The position numbers and the translations under genes are program-made. Positions 49,471-59,145 of a stretch of DNA of 64,000 nucleotides are shown in pieces (the first letter of the stretch is position 1; each line of letters opens with the position of its first letter). The DNA is taken from assembly GCF_018390595.1 (NCBI RefSeq), contig NZ_JAHBAV010000011.1, positions 1 to 64,000 on the forward strand. Direction: 5' to 3'. The DNA is from Dietzia massiliensis (GTDB lineage: Bacteria > Actinomycetota > Actinomycetes > Mycobacteriales > Mycobacteriaceae). The notes under the pieces were generated by a model. The model was given only the letters and a program-made list of their open reading frames with translations. It ran no database searches and was not told where the DNA came from.

Positions 49471-50255
49471 CGCCCCACCCCGCGCAGGGCCGCGGAGGGT
49501 TCGGCGCGCCGGGGCGGGACCGCGTCGGGGCGTCGCAGGTAGAGAGGCTCGAGCGGGGCCGGCGTTGCGCCGGCGAGCAGGTCGTCGGCGGCCGCGGTGA
49601 CGAGTCCGGCCGGACCGGGCGCGTGCACGCCGTCGAGGACACGCGGCAGTGAGTCGCCCGCGCCGTGGTCGCCGCGGACGGCGCCGGGACCGTGGGTGTC
49701 GGCGGGACCGTGGACGTCGGCGGGACCGTGGGCGTCGGTGACCTCGCGCAGGCGGCCGGGATCCCCGACGAGGTGGCTGGCGCCCGCGACGTCGATGTCG
49801 GCGGCGGGCCCCACCGTGGGACCCGACGTCCGCACGCCCTGCGGTGAGTAGCGGGCGTGATACGCCTCGCGGCGACGGGCATCGGTGACGACGACGAGGT
49901 CCCCGTCGGCCCCGGCGGCGCGCGCGGTGGCCGCGAGCCCGTCGAGCGAGCACACCCCGTGGACCGGTCTACCGAGGGCGTCGGCGAACGCGGCGGCGGT
50001 GGCCATCCCGACCCGCAGCCCGGTGAACGGACCCGGACCGGTGCCCACCACCACGGCGTCGAGGCCGTCCGCGGCCAGGCCGGCATCGGCGAGACAGTCG
50101 AGGATGTGCGGGGTCAACAGCTCCGCGTGGGCGCGGGCGTCCTCGGTGACGCGGATGGCCAGCGTCTCGACCACAGGGTGGTCGTCACCGGGCACGAGGC
50201 GGCACACCCCCGCGGTGACGAAGGGGGTGGAGGTGTCGACGGCGAGGACCAGCAC
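49467..50255 (-). CDS. tsaB: tRNA t6A biosynthesis protein TsaB
   Basis: A 262-residue ASKHA-fold partner of TsaD. It begins MLVLAVDTSTPFVTAGVC and has the conserved GPGPFTGLRVGMATAAAFAD. In the second half lies a tandem HGPADV/HGPADT/HGPG repeat caused by three 18-bp DNA units; this stretch is expected to be a flexible loop and makes the protein longer than typical TsaB. Its stop overlaps rimI, and it starts 4 bases after tsaE. Confidence 0.93.
   Translation of the reverse strand: MLVLAVDTSTPFVTAGVCRLVPGDDHPVVETLAIRVTEDARAHAELLTPHILDCLADAGLAADGLDAVVVGTGPGPFTGLRVGMATAAAFADALGRPVHGVCSLDGLAATARAAGADGDLVVVTDARRREAYHARYSPQGVRTSGPTVGPAADIDVAGASHLVGDPGRLREVTDAHGPADVHGPADTHGPGAVRGDHGAGDSLPRVLDGVHAPGPAGLVTAAADDLLAGATPAPLEPLYLRRPDAVPPRRAEPSAALRGVGR
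49686..49739 (-). repeat. 18-bp tandem repeat inside tsaB
   Basis: Three units (GGGACCGTGGGTGTCGGC and two variants) at 49686, 49704 and 49722 give an in-frame six-residue repeat. Length can change by slippage without breaking the frame. Confidence 0.85.
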
Positions 50256-50259
50256 GGGG

Positions 50260-50781
50260 TCAGGGTACCGCCGGGCCGACCGCGTGGCCGGGCGAGGCGC
50301 CCCGGCTCCAGACGGCGGTGCGCACGTCGGTGCCGTCGGGCCGGCGCAGGGTCACCACGAGCGGGGCCTCGACGAGCGAGTCGACGAACCCGGCGCCCCA
50401 TTCGACCACCACGACGTCGGTGTCGAGGGCCGAGTCCAGGTCGAGGGACTCGAGTTCGTCGGCCAGGTCGCCCGTCGTGGGCCGGGTCCCGTCCGGGTCC
50501 TGCCCGCCGAGAAGTCGGTAGGCGTCGACGTGGACGAGTCCCGGGCCGCCGGGCGTCGTGGGCGGGTGGCGGCGCGCGATGACGAAGGTCGGCGAGGTCA
50601 CGCGGCCCCGCACGCCGAGGCCAGCGGCGATCCCGGTGGTCAGGGCGGTCTTGCCCGCGCCGAGGGGTCCGTCGAGCACCACCACATCGCCGGCGCGGAG
50701 CAGCCCGGCCAGCTCGACGCCCAGCGCGCGCGTGTCCTCGACCGTCGGCAGGTCGCGCTCCCCCGGCACACCGATCGTCAC
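50260..50781 (-). CDS. tsaE: tRNA t6A biosynthesis ATPase TsaE
   Basis: A 173-residue P-loop ATPase needed for t6A formation. Walker A LDGPLGAGKTALTTGIA, TSPTFVIARRHPPT, VHVDAYRLLGG and the Walker B-like VVVVEWGAG are present. GTG 50781 overlaps the stop of the hydrolase gene by four bases (GTGA), which fixes the start. It is followed closely by tsaB. Confidence 0.93.
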   Translation of the reverse strand: MTIGVPGERDLPTVEDTRALGVELAGLLRAGDVVVLDGPLGAGKTALTTGIAAGLGVRGRVTSPTFVIARRHPPTTPGGPGLVHVDAYRLLGGQDPDGTRPTTGDLADELESLDLDSALDTDVVVVEWGAGFVDSLVEAPLVVTLRRPDGTDVRTAVWSRGASPGHAVGPAVP

Positions 50782-52019
50782 GATGTCCGGCTCCCGTCGG
50801 CGCGGCCCGCCCGCTCGAGGCGGCGCCACTCGATGATCGCGTCGGCCACGAGGTCGCCCAACACCTCGGACACGTGCGCGGGCTCCTCGAGCATCACCAT
50901 GTGCCCGGCGCCCGGGACCACGACGAACTCGGCGTCGGGGAGCTCCTCGACGATGTCGACCGACCTGTCCAACGGGGTGAGCAGGTCGCGGTCGCCGCTG
51001 AGGACCGTCGTGCGGACCTCGCGGAGAACGGGCATGGCGGCCGACTCGTCGTGTCGCGTGAGGGTCTCGAAGAAGTTGGCGATGGTCAACACATCGGTCG
51101 AGGCGATGAGCTTGTCCACGAACCGGGCGACGGTCGGACTGACCGTGGCGGGGTCCCCGAACGACCCGCCGTAGATGAACGGCGAGATGATCGCCCCGAG
51201 CGCGCGCCGGCTGCTCGTGAACACGCCGGGGCTGCGGCCGGCCAGCCCGGCGAGGCGGGCCACGCTCCTGTTGTCGAGCACCGCCCCGAGTCCGGCCTCC
51301 GAGAGCTCCGCCATCGCGGTGGAGACCAGCCCGACCCCCAGGACCCGCTCACGGACCGTCTCGGGGTGCCGGGCGGCGAACCCCATCACGGTCATCCCGC
51401 CCATGGAGTGGCCGATCACGACGACGGGCCCGGTGGGGGCGGTCGCCGAGATGACAGTGTCGAGGTCCCGGGACAGCTGGTCGATGGTCGCGTTCTTCCG
51501 CGAGCCGGCCCCGCTCAGGCCGTGCCCGCGCTGGTCGTAGAAGACCATCCGGATCTCGGAGCCGAACCGGTCGGCCAGGTGCCGGCGCTGGAAATGCCAG
51601 GTGTCCATCGACAGGGTGTAGCCGTGGACGAACACGACCGTCATCGGAGCGTCGGTGGGCCCCGCCTCGCGTACCGCGAGCGGGACACCGTCGGTCGCGG
51701 CGACCATGGAGCCCCGGTCCACCCCGAGCTCCCACATGTCCTCGCCGGCCCAGGGGTCGTTGGCGCGTCGGCCGGGCAGCAGCGTGACCACCGACCCCAG
51801 GGTGGCGGCGCCGAGCGCGCTCAGGCCGGCGCGCAGGCCACCGGGCGTCCGGATCCGTTCGGCGACCGCCTCCGCGTCGCGCGGCGTGCCCCCGGCCATC
51901 TCGGGCGGTCGGATCTCGACCGGCGTCTCGGCGGCCGACCGCTCGGGCCGTCTCGGCAACCGCAGCCGGGGCCCACCGCGCGGGTCGTCGCCGACCTCGT
52001 CGTCGTGGTCCTCGCTCAT
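50778..52019 (-). CDS. Alpha/beta-hydrolase
   Basis: A 413-residue hydrolase with an N-terminal extension of about 125 residues (Arg/Pro-rich, then one hydrophobic stretch LSALGAATLGSVVTLLPG) before the fold core. Catalytic features are FVHGYTLSMDTWHFQ, the nucleophile in VVIGHSMGGMTVMG, an acid in LSGDRDLLTPL and the His in VPGAGHMVMLEEP. The substrate is unknown; relatives lie between alr and tsaE in mycobacteria. ATG 52019 overlaps the alr stop. Confidence 0.88.
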   Translation of the reverse strand: MSEDHDDEVGDDPRGGPRLRLPRRPERSAAETPVEIRPPEMAGGTPRDAEAVAERIRTPGGLRAGLSALGAATLGSVVTLLPGRRANDPWAGEDMWELGVDRGSMVAATDGVPLAVREAGPTDAPMTVVFVHGYTLSMDTWHFQRRHLADRFGSEIRMVFYDQRGHGLSGAGSRKNATIDQLSRDLDTVISATAPTGPVVVIGHSMGGMTVMGFAARHPETVRERVLGVGLVSTAMAELSEAGLGAVLDNRSVARLAGLAGRSPGVFTSSRRALGAIISPFIYGGSFGDPATVSPTVARFVDKLIASTDVLTIANFFETLTRHDESAAMPVLREVRTTVLSGDRDLLTPLDRSVDIVEELPDAEFVVVPGAGHMVMLEEPAHVSEVLGDLVADAIIEWRRLERAGRADGSRTS

Positions 52020-53245
52020 CCCCAGACCCCCCGCCCGGCCCCCGGTGCGGCGTCGTCGCTCCGCGCGACGGCGCGGGTCCCACGCGCGGACGGCGCGGCA
52101 TGGCTGCCGCGTACCACGTGGTGGCGCGCGGCCCGGCCACGCACCGCGGTGACCACCTCGTAGTGGATGGTGCCCAGGGTCTCGGCCCACTCGGCGGCGG
52201 TGGGCCCGCCGTCGGCGCCCGTGCCGAACAACACGGCGGTGTCCCCCACCCGCACCGCCTGTCCGGGGTCGGGTCCGAGGTCGACGACGAACTGGTCCAT
52301 GCACACGCGGCCGACGTTCGGATAGCGCCGCCCGCCGATCGAGACGTCCAGCCGGCCCGAGAGCAGCCGCCACACTCCGTCGGCGTAGCCCGCCGCGATG
52401 AGGGCGACGGTGGTGTCGTGAGGGGCGTGCCACGTGTGCCCGTAGCTCACACCCTGCCCCGCGGCCAGCCTCTTGACCATGAGCACCTCGGCCGAGAACG
52501 TCATGGCGGGCACCAGGTCCACCTCGAGTCCCTCGACCGGGTTGAGGCCGTACAGCGCGATGCCCGGGCGGACCATCTCGAACCCGTCCTCGGGGCGGGT
52601 GAGCGTCGCGGCCGAGTTGGCGTGGTGGTTGACCGGGCAGTCCAGACCACGGCCCCGCGCCTGGGCCACACACTCGTGGAGCCGCGCCACCTGCAGGTCG
52701 ATGACCGGGTTACCCGGGTCGTCCGCGTGCGCGAAGTGAGCCATCAGACCCGTGACCTCGACCAGCCCGCCGGCCGTGGCCGTGACGAGCCGCTCGAGCA
52801 CGGCCGGCCACTCCTCGAGGGAGATGCCGGACCGCGCGAGACCGGTGTCGATCTTGGGAGTGACGCGGGCACGACGGCCCGTGCGGCGCGCGGCCTCCAG
52901 GACGGTGTCCAGGTGGGCCGGGCTGGGGATCGCGAGGTCGACATCCGCCTCGACCGCCGCGCGGACATCGTCCGAGGCGGAGTAGAGCCACGCGAGGATC
53001 TCCGCGTCGATGCCCGCCGATCGCAGCTGCAGGGCCTCGGCGATGGTGGTCACCCCCAGCGCGTGCGCACCCCCGCGTAGCGCGGCCAGGGAGACGGGGA
53101 CGGCGCCGTGCCCGTAGGCGTCGGCCTTGACCACGGCCATGACCCGGGCCCCGCGGGCAGACCGGACGAGGACGCGACTGTTGTGCTCGATCGCGTCCAG
53201 ATCGATCTCGGCGCGGCACGGAGCCGGGGGGACAACTGGACCCAT
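52016..53245 (-). CDS. alr: Alanine racemase
   Basis: A 409-residue PLP enzyme making D-alanine for peptidoglycan. The PLP lysine is in MAVVKADAYGHGAVPV and the second catalytic base is the Tyr of GVSYGHTWH; GYADGVWRLLSGR and GRVCMDQFVVDLG are typical. A C-terminal extension of about 35 residues rich in Ala, Arg and Gly is unusual. ATG 53245 (MGPVVPPAPCRAEIDLDAIE) is chosen; upstream codons run into the next gene's frame. It starts 4 bases after nnr. Confidence 0.95.
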   Translation of the reverse strand: MGPVVPPAPCRAEIDLDAIEHNSRVLVRSARGARVMAVVKADAYGHGAVPVSLAALRGGAHALGVTTIAEALQLRSAGIDAEILAWLYSASDDVRAAVEADVDLAIPSPAHLDTVLEAARRTGRRARVTPKIDTGLARSGISLEEWPAVLERLVTATAGGLVEVTGLMAHFAHADDPGNPVIDLQVARLHECVAQARGRGLDCPVNHHANSAATLTRPEDGFEMVRPGIALYGLNPVEGLEVDLVPAMTFSAEVLMVKRLAAGQGVSYGHTWHAPHDTTVALIAAGYADGVWRLLSGRLDVSIGGRRYPNVGRVCMDQFVVDLGPDPGQAVRVGDTAVLFGTGADGGPTAAEWAETLGTIHYEVVTAVRGRAARHHVVRGSHAAPSARGTRAVARSDDAAPGAGRGVWG

Positions 53246-53249
53246 TCTG

Positions 53250-54803
53250 TCAATTCTGCCAAAAAGCGCCGGCGGGCAGCGATTCCCTCCCCCGCAGCGC
53301 CGAGATCGCCCCCGGTATCGCGGCCAGCAGGTCGGATGCACCGATCGGCGCGCCCGGGCCCCCGTGAGCACCGCCCGCGCCCACGGTGTGTCGGTGCGCC
53401 GCCCGGCGCGCGGCCTCCCCGTGCACCGTCGCCGCCTCGACCGCCGGCCACGCCGGAGATCCGTACGCCGCCCTGCCGCTCGCGAGCAACGCGCCCACGA
53501 TCCCGGACAGCACATCGCCCGAACCGGCCGTCGCGGCCCAGGAGGAACCGGAGTCCACCGCGAACGTCGTCTCGCCGTCGTCGACCAGGGTGACACGTCC
53601 CTTAAGCAGCACCGTCGCCTCGATCCCACGGTCCCGCAGCCCCGCGACGTACCGGCGCAGCGCGCCGGGGCGGTCGCCGCGGTCCCACCCGCCGGTGAGC
53701 CGGTCGAACTCGCCGGCGTGCGGGGTGAGCAGCACCGGCGCGGCGGCGCTCCGCAGCAGGACCGGGTGGGTGGCGACGCAGGTGAGGGCGTCCGCGTCGA
53801 GCACCGTCGGCCGCCCCTCCGCGAGGACCGCGTCGATGTCCGCCACCGCGTCCGGCCCGGTCCCGCCGCCGGGTCCCACGATCCACGCCTGTGCACGACC
53901 CGCGTCGGCGACCGTCGGGTGGCACACCACCTCGGGGCGGGCGGCCAGCACCGCGTCCGCCCCCGACCCCACGTACCGCACCATCCCGGACGTGGCCGTC
54001 ACCGCAGCCGACACGCACAGGACCGCCGCACCCGGGTACCGCTCGGACCCGGCGCGCACCGCCACAACGCCCTGCGTGTACTTGTCGTCGTCGAGCCCCG
54101 GCACCGGCCAGTGGCGCCCCACCTCGGCGGGGTCCGGGCACCGCACGGCCGCCGGCCCGGCCGGCGGTTCGGTCAGGCCGATGTCCACCAGCTCGACGCG
54201 GCCGCACTCCGGCGAGGCGAGCAGGTGCGCGCGGCGCAGCATCCCGAAGGTGACGGTGAGCGCCGCCCGCACATGCGGCTCGTGGACGGTGCCCGTGTCG
54301 GCGTCGATCCCGCTGGGCAGGTCCACCGCCACCCACGGCACGCCGGCCGCCGTCAAGCCCCGGACGATCGCTCCCGCCGGGTCACGCAGCGGTCCCCTGC
54401 CGTTCAGACCCACCACACCGTCGACGGCGACATCGGGGACGGGTACGTGGGAGCCCACGGTCTCCGCGCCGCGCACCCGCCCGCCCGCGCGGCGCAGGGC
54501 GGCGAGACCACGTTCGTGCACGCGGTCCGGGCTCAGCAGAACGGCCTCCACGCGGCACCCGCGGCCACGCAGGATCGCGCCCGCGTACAGGGCGTCCCCG
54601 CCGTTGTCACCGCTGCCCACCAGCAGCAGCACGGAGCGGCCGTAGACGCCGCCGGTGCGCTCACGCAACAGCGCCGCGGTGTGGTGGGCGACGCCCGCCG
54701 CCGCGCGCCGCATCACCGCGTCGGGGTCCCCGGCCGCGGCGGCCGCCTCGATGAGCGGACGTTCCGCGGCGCGGATGACCTCGACGGGATGGGCGCGCCT
54801 CAT
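53250..54803 (-). CDS. nnr: Bifunctional NAD(P)HX epimerase/dehydratase
   Basis: A 517-residue repair enzyme that restores hydrated NAD(P)H. The N-terminal YjeF-N epimerase domain has LLVGSGDNGGDALYAGAIL and AVDLPSGIDADTG; the C-terminal ADP-dependent dehydratase domain has LDADALTCVA, LLTPHAGEFDRL and AATAGSGDVLSGIVGALLA. It precedes alr by four bases, as in mycobacteria. Confidence 0.95.
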   Translation of the reverse strand: MRRAHPVEVIRAAERPLIEAAAAAGDPDAVMRRAAAGVAHHTAALLRERTGGVYGRSVLLLVGSGDNGGDALYAGAILRGRGCRVEAVLLSPDRVHERGLAALRRAGGRVRGAETVGSHVPVPDVAVDGVVGLNGRGPLRDPAGAIVRGLTAAGVPWVAVDLPSGIDADTGTVHEPHVRAALTVTFGMLRRAHLLASPECGRVELVDIGLTEPPAGPAAVRCPDPAEVGRHWPVPGLDDDKYTQGVVAVRAGSERYPGAAVLCVSAAVTATSGMVRYVGSGADAVLAARPEVVCHPTVADAGRAQAWIVGPGGGTGPDAVADIDAVLAEGRPTVLDADALTCVATHPVLLRSAAAPVLLTPHAGEFDRLTGGWDRGDRPGALRRYVAGLRDRGIEATVLLKGRVTLVDDGETTFAVDSGSSWAATAGSGDVLSGIVGALLASGRAAYGSPAWPAVEAATVHGEAARRAAHRHTVGAGGAHGGPGAPIGASDLLAAIPGAISALRGRESLPAGAFWQN

Positions 54804-54824
54804 GATCTGCCTACCGCGGGCGGG

Positions 54825-56681
54825 TCACTCCACCGTGACGGACTTGGCGAGATTGCGGGGCTTGTCCACGTCGTACCCGCGCGCGGCGGCGACCTCGGCG
54901 GCGAAGGCCTGGTACGGGATGGTGGCCAGCAGCGGCTGGAGCAGAGTGGTCGAGGCCGGGATCGGGATGAAGTAGTCCGAGAGGGGCCGGGCCACCTCGT
55001 CGCCCTCCTCGGCGATCACGATGGTCCGCGCACCGCGCGCCCGGATCTCCTGGATGTTGCTCACCAGCTTGGAGTGGAGGACCCCGCGACCCTCGACCGG
55101 CGGCATCACGATGAAGACCGGCATACCCTCCTCGATAAGGGCGATCGGACCGTGCTTGAGCTCGCCTGCCGGGAACCCCTCGGCGTGCATGTACGCCAGC
55201 TCCTTGAGCTTGAGCGCGCCCTCCAGTGCCGTCGGGTACCCCACGTGGCGGCCGAGGAACAGCACCGACTTGGAGCCGGCGAGCTCGCGGGCGATCCCCC
55301 GGACCGGGCCCAGGGAGTCGACGACCTTCTGGATGTCCTCGGGCATGCGTTCGAGCTGACGGAACTCGGCCGCCACCTCGTCCGGGTACTTGGTGCCGCG
55401 AGCCTGCGCGAGCGCGAGACCGACCAGGTAGTTGGCCGTGATCTGCGCGAGGTACGCCTTGGTGGAGGCGACACCGATCTCCGGGCCGGCATGCGTGTAC
55501 AGGACGGCGTCGGCCTCCCGCGGAATCTGCGAACCGTTGGTGTTGCACACCGCCAGGACACGGGCCTTCTGGGCCTTGGCGTGACGGACCGCCTCGAGGG
55601 TGTCCGCGGTCTCGCCGGACTGCGAGATGGCCACCACGAGCGTGGAACGGTCCAGGACCGGGTCGCGATAGCGGAACTCCGAGGCGATCTCGACCTCGCA
55701 TGGGAGCCGGGTCCAGTGCTCGATCGCGTACTTGGCGACCATGCCCGAGTGGTAGGCACTGCCGCAGGCCACGATGAACACCTTGTCGATGTCGCGCAGG
55801 TCCTGATCGCTCATCCGCTGCTCGTCCAGCACGATGCGACCGTCCTGGAAGTGACCCAGCAGCGTGTCGGCGACCGCCCCGGGCTGCTCGGCGATCTCCT
55901 TGAGCATGAAGTAGTCGTAGCCGCCCTTCTCGGCGGCGGCCAGATCCCAGTCGATGTAGAAGGGACGCCCCTCGGAGGGCTCGCCGGCGAAGTCGGTGAT
56001 CTCGTACGAGTCCGCGCGCAGGACCACGACGTTGTCCTGACCCAGCTCGATGGCGTCACGGGTGTGCTCGATGAACGCCGCGACGTCGGACCCCAGGAAC
56101 ATCTCACCCTCGCCGACGCCCAGCACGAGCGGGGTCGAGCGCCGCGCGGCCACGAGGACGTCCGGGTGGGCGGCATGGCTGAAGACCAGAGTGAAGGCGC
56201 CCTCGAGGCGACGGAGCACCGTGCGGCACGCGGCCACGAAGTCCCCGCCACTGGCACCCGACTCCATCTCCCGACGCAACAGGTGGGCCGCGACCTCCGA
56301 GTCGGTGTCCGACTCGAGCTCGACGCCCGCGGCCTCGAGCTCGGCGCGGAGCGGAGCGAAGTTCTCGATGATGCCGTTGTGCACGATCGCGACATCGCCG
56401 GAGACGTGCGGGTGGGCGTTGTGGTCACTCGGACGGCCGTGCGTCGCCCACCGGGTGTGACCGATACCGGTCGAGCCCGGGAAGCCGCCCTCACCCGCGG
56501 CCGCGAGCGCGGCCTCGAGGTTGGCGAGCTTGCCTTCCTTCTTCTCGACCCGGGAGGCCCCCGAGCCGTCGAGCACGGCGACGCCCGCCGAGTCGTAGCC
56601 GCGGTACTCCATCCGCCGCAGGGCCTCGACGACGACTGGGAGGGCGGGGCGATGCCCGACATAACCGACGATTCCGCACAT
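54825..56681 (-). CDS. glmS: Glucosamine-6-phosphate synthase (isomerising)
   Basis: A 618-residue enzyme making glucosamine-6-phosphate from fructose-6-phosphate and glutamine, the first step to UDP-GlcNAc. Cys2 is the glutaminase nucleophile (MCGIVGYVGHRPALPVV), then HTRWATHGRPSDHNAHPH; the SIS isomerase domains have VAISQSGETADT and GRHVGYPTALEGALKLKE, and it ends RNLAKSVTVE. The ATG is fixed by the mandatory Cys2. Confidence 0.97.
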   Translation of the reverse strand: MCGIVGYVGHRPALPVVVEALRRMEYRGYDSAGVAVLDGSGASRVEKKEGKLANLEAALAAAGEGGFPGSTGIGHTRWATHGRPSDHNAHPHVSGDVAIVHNGIIENFAPLRAELEAAGVELESDTDSEVAAHLLRREMESGASGGDFVAACRTVLRRLEGAFTLVFSHAAHPDVLVAARRSTPLVLGVGEGEMFLGSDVAAFIEHTRDAIELGQDNVVVLRADSYEITDFAGEPSEGRPFYIDWDLAAAEKGGYDYFMLKEIAEQPGAVADTLLGHFQDGRIVLDEQRMSDQDLRDIDKVFIVACGSAYHSGMVAKYAIEHWTRLPCEVEIASEFRYRDPVLDRSTLVVAISQSGETADTLEAVRHAKAQKARVLAVCNTNGSQIPREADAVLYTHAGPEIGVASTKAYLAQITANYLVGLALAQARGTKYPDEVAAEFRQLERMPEDIQKVVDSLGPVRGIARELAGSKSVLFLGRHVGYPTALEGALKLKELAYMHAEGFPAGELKHGPIALIEEGMPVFIVMPPVEGRGVLHSKLVSNIQEIRARGARTIVIAEEGDEVARPLSDYFIPIPASTTLLQPLLATIPYQAFAAEVAAARGYDVDKPRNLAKSVTVE

Positions 56682-56754
56682 GGGCGCTAAGTGTAACCGC
56701 GAGGTCCGACAGCCCAGGCACCCTCCGCGCTCGTGAGGCGATACTGTGGCCATC

Positions 56755-57627
56755 GTGGCCAAGAAGACCAAGGAACTGCACGCCAGGGTGGGCCGACGCG
56801 GACCCCACGCCGTCGACAGGGGTGACCTCGGGTTCACCGGTACCCCCGGCGTCGTCTACGTCCCGCGCGACGCCCCGTCTCCCGCGCCCGTCGTGGGATG
56901 GGCCCACGACTGGACCCGGGGGCCGCATCACTACGTCGACACCCTCAAGCACCTCGCGTCGTGGGGATTCGTCGTGGTGGCTCCGGCCACTGATCTCGGG
57001 TTGCGCCCGAACCACCAGCACTACGCGGACCACCTGTCCGCGGCGATCGAGGACACCCTCGAGGCCACCCTCGGTCGAGGGTCGGTCCGCGCGGATCCGC
57101 GGCGTATCGGCCTGGCCGGTCACGGCCTCGGCGCGGGCGTGTCCGCGCTGCTGGCGTCCCAGCGCACCGACATCGACGCCGTCGCGATGGTCTTCCCCAC
57201 CGAGACGGTCCCGTCGGCCGCGGACCGGGCGATGACGATCGACTCCCCCGCACTGCTGCTGTCCGCCGGCGGCGGTGTCCACGCCGAGGACGCGCGGGCT
57301 CTACACCTCGCGTGGCGGGGCGATCTCGTGCACCGGCGACTGGACAAGGCGATCGAGGGCGGATTGGTCGAGCGCAACGCGCTGATCGAGCGGATCGGCC
57401 TGGCGGACCCCGACCGCCGCACGCATCGGACCGTGCGGCCGCTGCTGGCCGGCTACCTGCTTGCCACGCTCGCCGGCGACGACACCTATGCCGCGTTCGC
57501 GGATCCCGGGGTCGGGTTCAAGGACGCGGTCCCCGTGACGGACGAGATGCTGGAGGAGCCGGGGGACGACCCGCTGGCCACCACGCCGCCGTTGCTCAAG
57601 CTGTTCAAGTCCTTCACCGGCGGCTGA
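56755..57627 (+). CDS. Alpha/beta-hydrolase, dienelactone-hydrolase-like
   Basis: A 290-residue esterase/lipase-like protein. GWAHDWTRGPHHYVDTLKHL and GFVVVAPATDLG, then LAGHGLGAGVSALLASQ, in which Gly replaces the usual nucleophile Ser of a G-x-S-x-G elbow (here GHGLG). That missing Ser suggests a pseudo-enzyme or a different nucleophile. GTG 56755 is chosen; GTG 56746 is possible. It is divergent from glmS and convergent with glmM (5-base gap). Confidence 0.8.
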   Translation: MAKKTKELHARVGRRGPHAVDRGDLGFTGTPGVVYVPRDAPSPAPVVGWAHDWTRGPHHYVDTLKHLASWGFVVVAPATDLGLRPNHQHYADHLSAAIEDTLEATLGRGSVRADPRRIGLAGHGLGAGVSALLASQRTDIDAVAMVFPTETVPSAADRAMTIDSPALLLSAGGGVHAEDARALHLAWRGDLVHRRLDKAIEGGLVERNALIERIGLADPDRRTHRTVRPLLAGYLLATLAGDDTYAAFADPGVGFKDAVPVTDEMLEEPGDDPLATTPPLLKLFKSFTGG

Positions 57628-57632
57628 GCGGG

Positions 57633-58991
57633 TCAGACGGCGACGACGACGCCCGCGAGCCGCTCGGCGACCTCGCGGGCCAGGTCCGCGTCCTCGGCCT
57701 CGACCATGACGCGGACCAGGTGCTCGGTCCCCGAGGGGCGCAGCAGGACGCGGCCGGTGGCGCCGAGCCGCAGTTCCTCGGCGGCGACCGCGTCGCCGAC
57801 CGCCGGGGACGCCACGACGGCGGCCTTGTCCTCGACCGGCACGTTGATGAGGATCTGGGGCAGCACTGTCATCACGGAGGCCAGCTCGGCGAGCGACCTG
57901 CCCGTCTCGGCCATCCGCGCCATGATGCGCAGCCCGGTGAGGACGCCGTCCCCGGTGGTCGCGTGCGCGGGCAGGACGAGGTGACCGGACTGCTCGCCGC
58001 CGAGGCTGTATCCGCCCTCGCGGAGGCGCTCGAGGACGTACCGGTCGCCGACCTTGGTCTCGGTCACCTCGATGCCGGCTTCCCGCATCGCCACTTTGAG
58101 ACCGAGGTTGCTCATGATGGTCGCGACGAGAGCGTTACCCGTGAGCTCGCCGGCGTCCCTCATGGCCAGGGCCAGGATCGCCATGATCTGGTCCCCGTCG
58201 ACGACCTCGCCGCTCGAGTCCACCGCGAGGCAGCGGTCGGCGTCCCCGTCGTGGGCGAGACCGAGGTCGGCGCCGTGCTCGAGGACCGCGGCACGGACGT
58301 CGTCGAGGTGGGTGGAACCGCAATTGTCGTTGATGTTGTAGCCGTCGGGGCTGGCGTGGATCTCGATCACCGTCGCACCCGCCTCGCGGTAGGCGCGCGG
58401 TGCGGCCACGCTGGCGGCGCCGTTGGCGCAGTCGACGACGACACGGAGCCCGTCCAGCCGGGCCGGCGTGGCGCTGAGCAGATGGCCGACGTAGCTGTCC
58501 AGGGCGTCCTCGGGGGTCGCACGTGAGATCCGGCCGATCGCCGACCCGGTCGGCCCGGTGATGGCGCCCTCGGTGAGCGCGGCCTCGATTCGGTCCTCGA
58601 CCTCGTCACCGAGCTTGTGCCCGCCCGCGGCGAAGAACTTGATGCCGTTGTCCGGCATGGCGTTGTGCGAGGCGGAGATGACGGCGCCGAGCGCGGCGTC
58701 ATGACGGTCCGTCAGGTGGGCCACAGCCGGGGTCGGCACCTCACCGACCAGCAGGACGTCGACGCCCTGACTGGCCAGCCCCGCCGCGAGCGCGGCCTCC
58801 AGCATCTCTCCCGAGACGCGCGGGTCACGACCCACGACCGCCAGCGGGCGCGCGCCCGCACGGTCGGGCACGGGCCCGGTCTCGGTGGCGAGGACCGCGG
58901 CGGCCGCCGCACCGAGCCGGACCGCGAGGTCAACGGTAAGGGTCCGGTTGGCGAGCCCACGGACCCCATCGGTGCCGAACAGTCGCGTCAT
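57633..58991 (-). CDS. glmM: Phosphoglucosamine mutase
   Basis: A 452-residue enzyme converting glucosamine-6-phosphate to glucosamine-1-phosphate. The phospho-serine loop is [16 protein letters not shown], the metal loop [14 protein letters not shown], the sugar-binding loop GGEQSGHLV and the phosphate site [15 protein letters not shown]. With glmS it forms the UDP-GlcNAc branch for cell wall synthesis. Confidence 0.97.
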   Translation of the reverse strand: MTRLFGTDGVRGLANRTLTVDLAVRLGAAAAAVLATETGPVPDRAGARPLAVVGRDPRVSGEMLEAALAAGLASQGVDVLLVGEVPTPAVAHLTDRHDAALGAVISASHNAMPDNGIKFFAAGGHKLGDEVEDRIEAALTEGAITGPTGSAIGRISRATPEDALDSYVGHLLSATPARLDGLRVVVDCANGAASVAAPRAYREAGATVIEIHASPDGYNINDNCGSTHLDDVRAAVLEHGADLGLAHDGDADRCLAVDSSGEVVDGDQIMAILALAMRDAGELTGNALVATIMSNLGLKVAMREAGIEVTETKVGDRYVLERLREGGYSLGGEQSGHLVLPAHATTGDGVLTGLRIMARMAETGRSLAELASVMTVLPQILINVPVEDKAAVVASPAVGDAVAAEELRLGATGRVLLRPSGTEHLVRVMVEAEDADLAREVAERLAGVVVAV

Positions 58992-59090
58992 GTCGTGTAG
59001 TCCTCCGGGGTCGTGTGGTCGCCGTCGCGGGGCGGATCGGGAACGCCCGGGTCAGGATAACCTCGCCCGGTCGCGCACTCGGCAAATGGA

Positions 59091-59127
59091 CCAGAGCAGG
59101 CCCCCGCGTCGCGGGAACCTGCTCTGG
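59091..59127 (-). terminator. Terminator after rplM-rpsI
   Basis: A 10-bp perfect stem CCAGAGCAGG / CCTGCTCTGG enclosing an inner hairpin (CCCGC-GTC-GCGGG), 18 bases past the rpsI stop. Confidence 0.8.
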
Positions 59128-59145
59128 TGTCGTGATCCTGGGGGA

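Noticed and set aside
53127..56690. An 1187-codon open frame on the plus strand
   Set aside because: It is antisense to nnr and glmS and has no recognisable domain; another GC-driven shadow.
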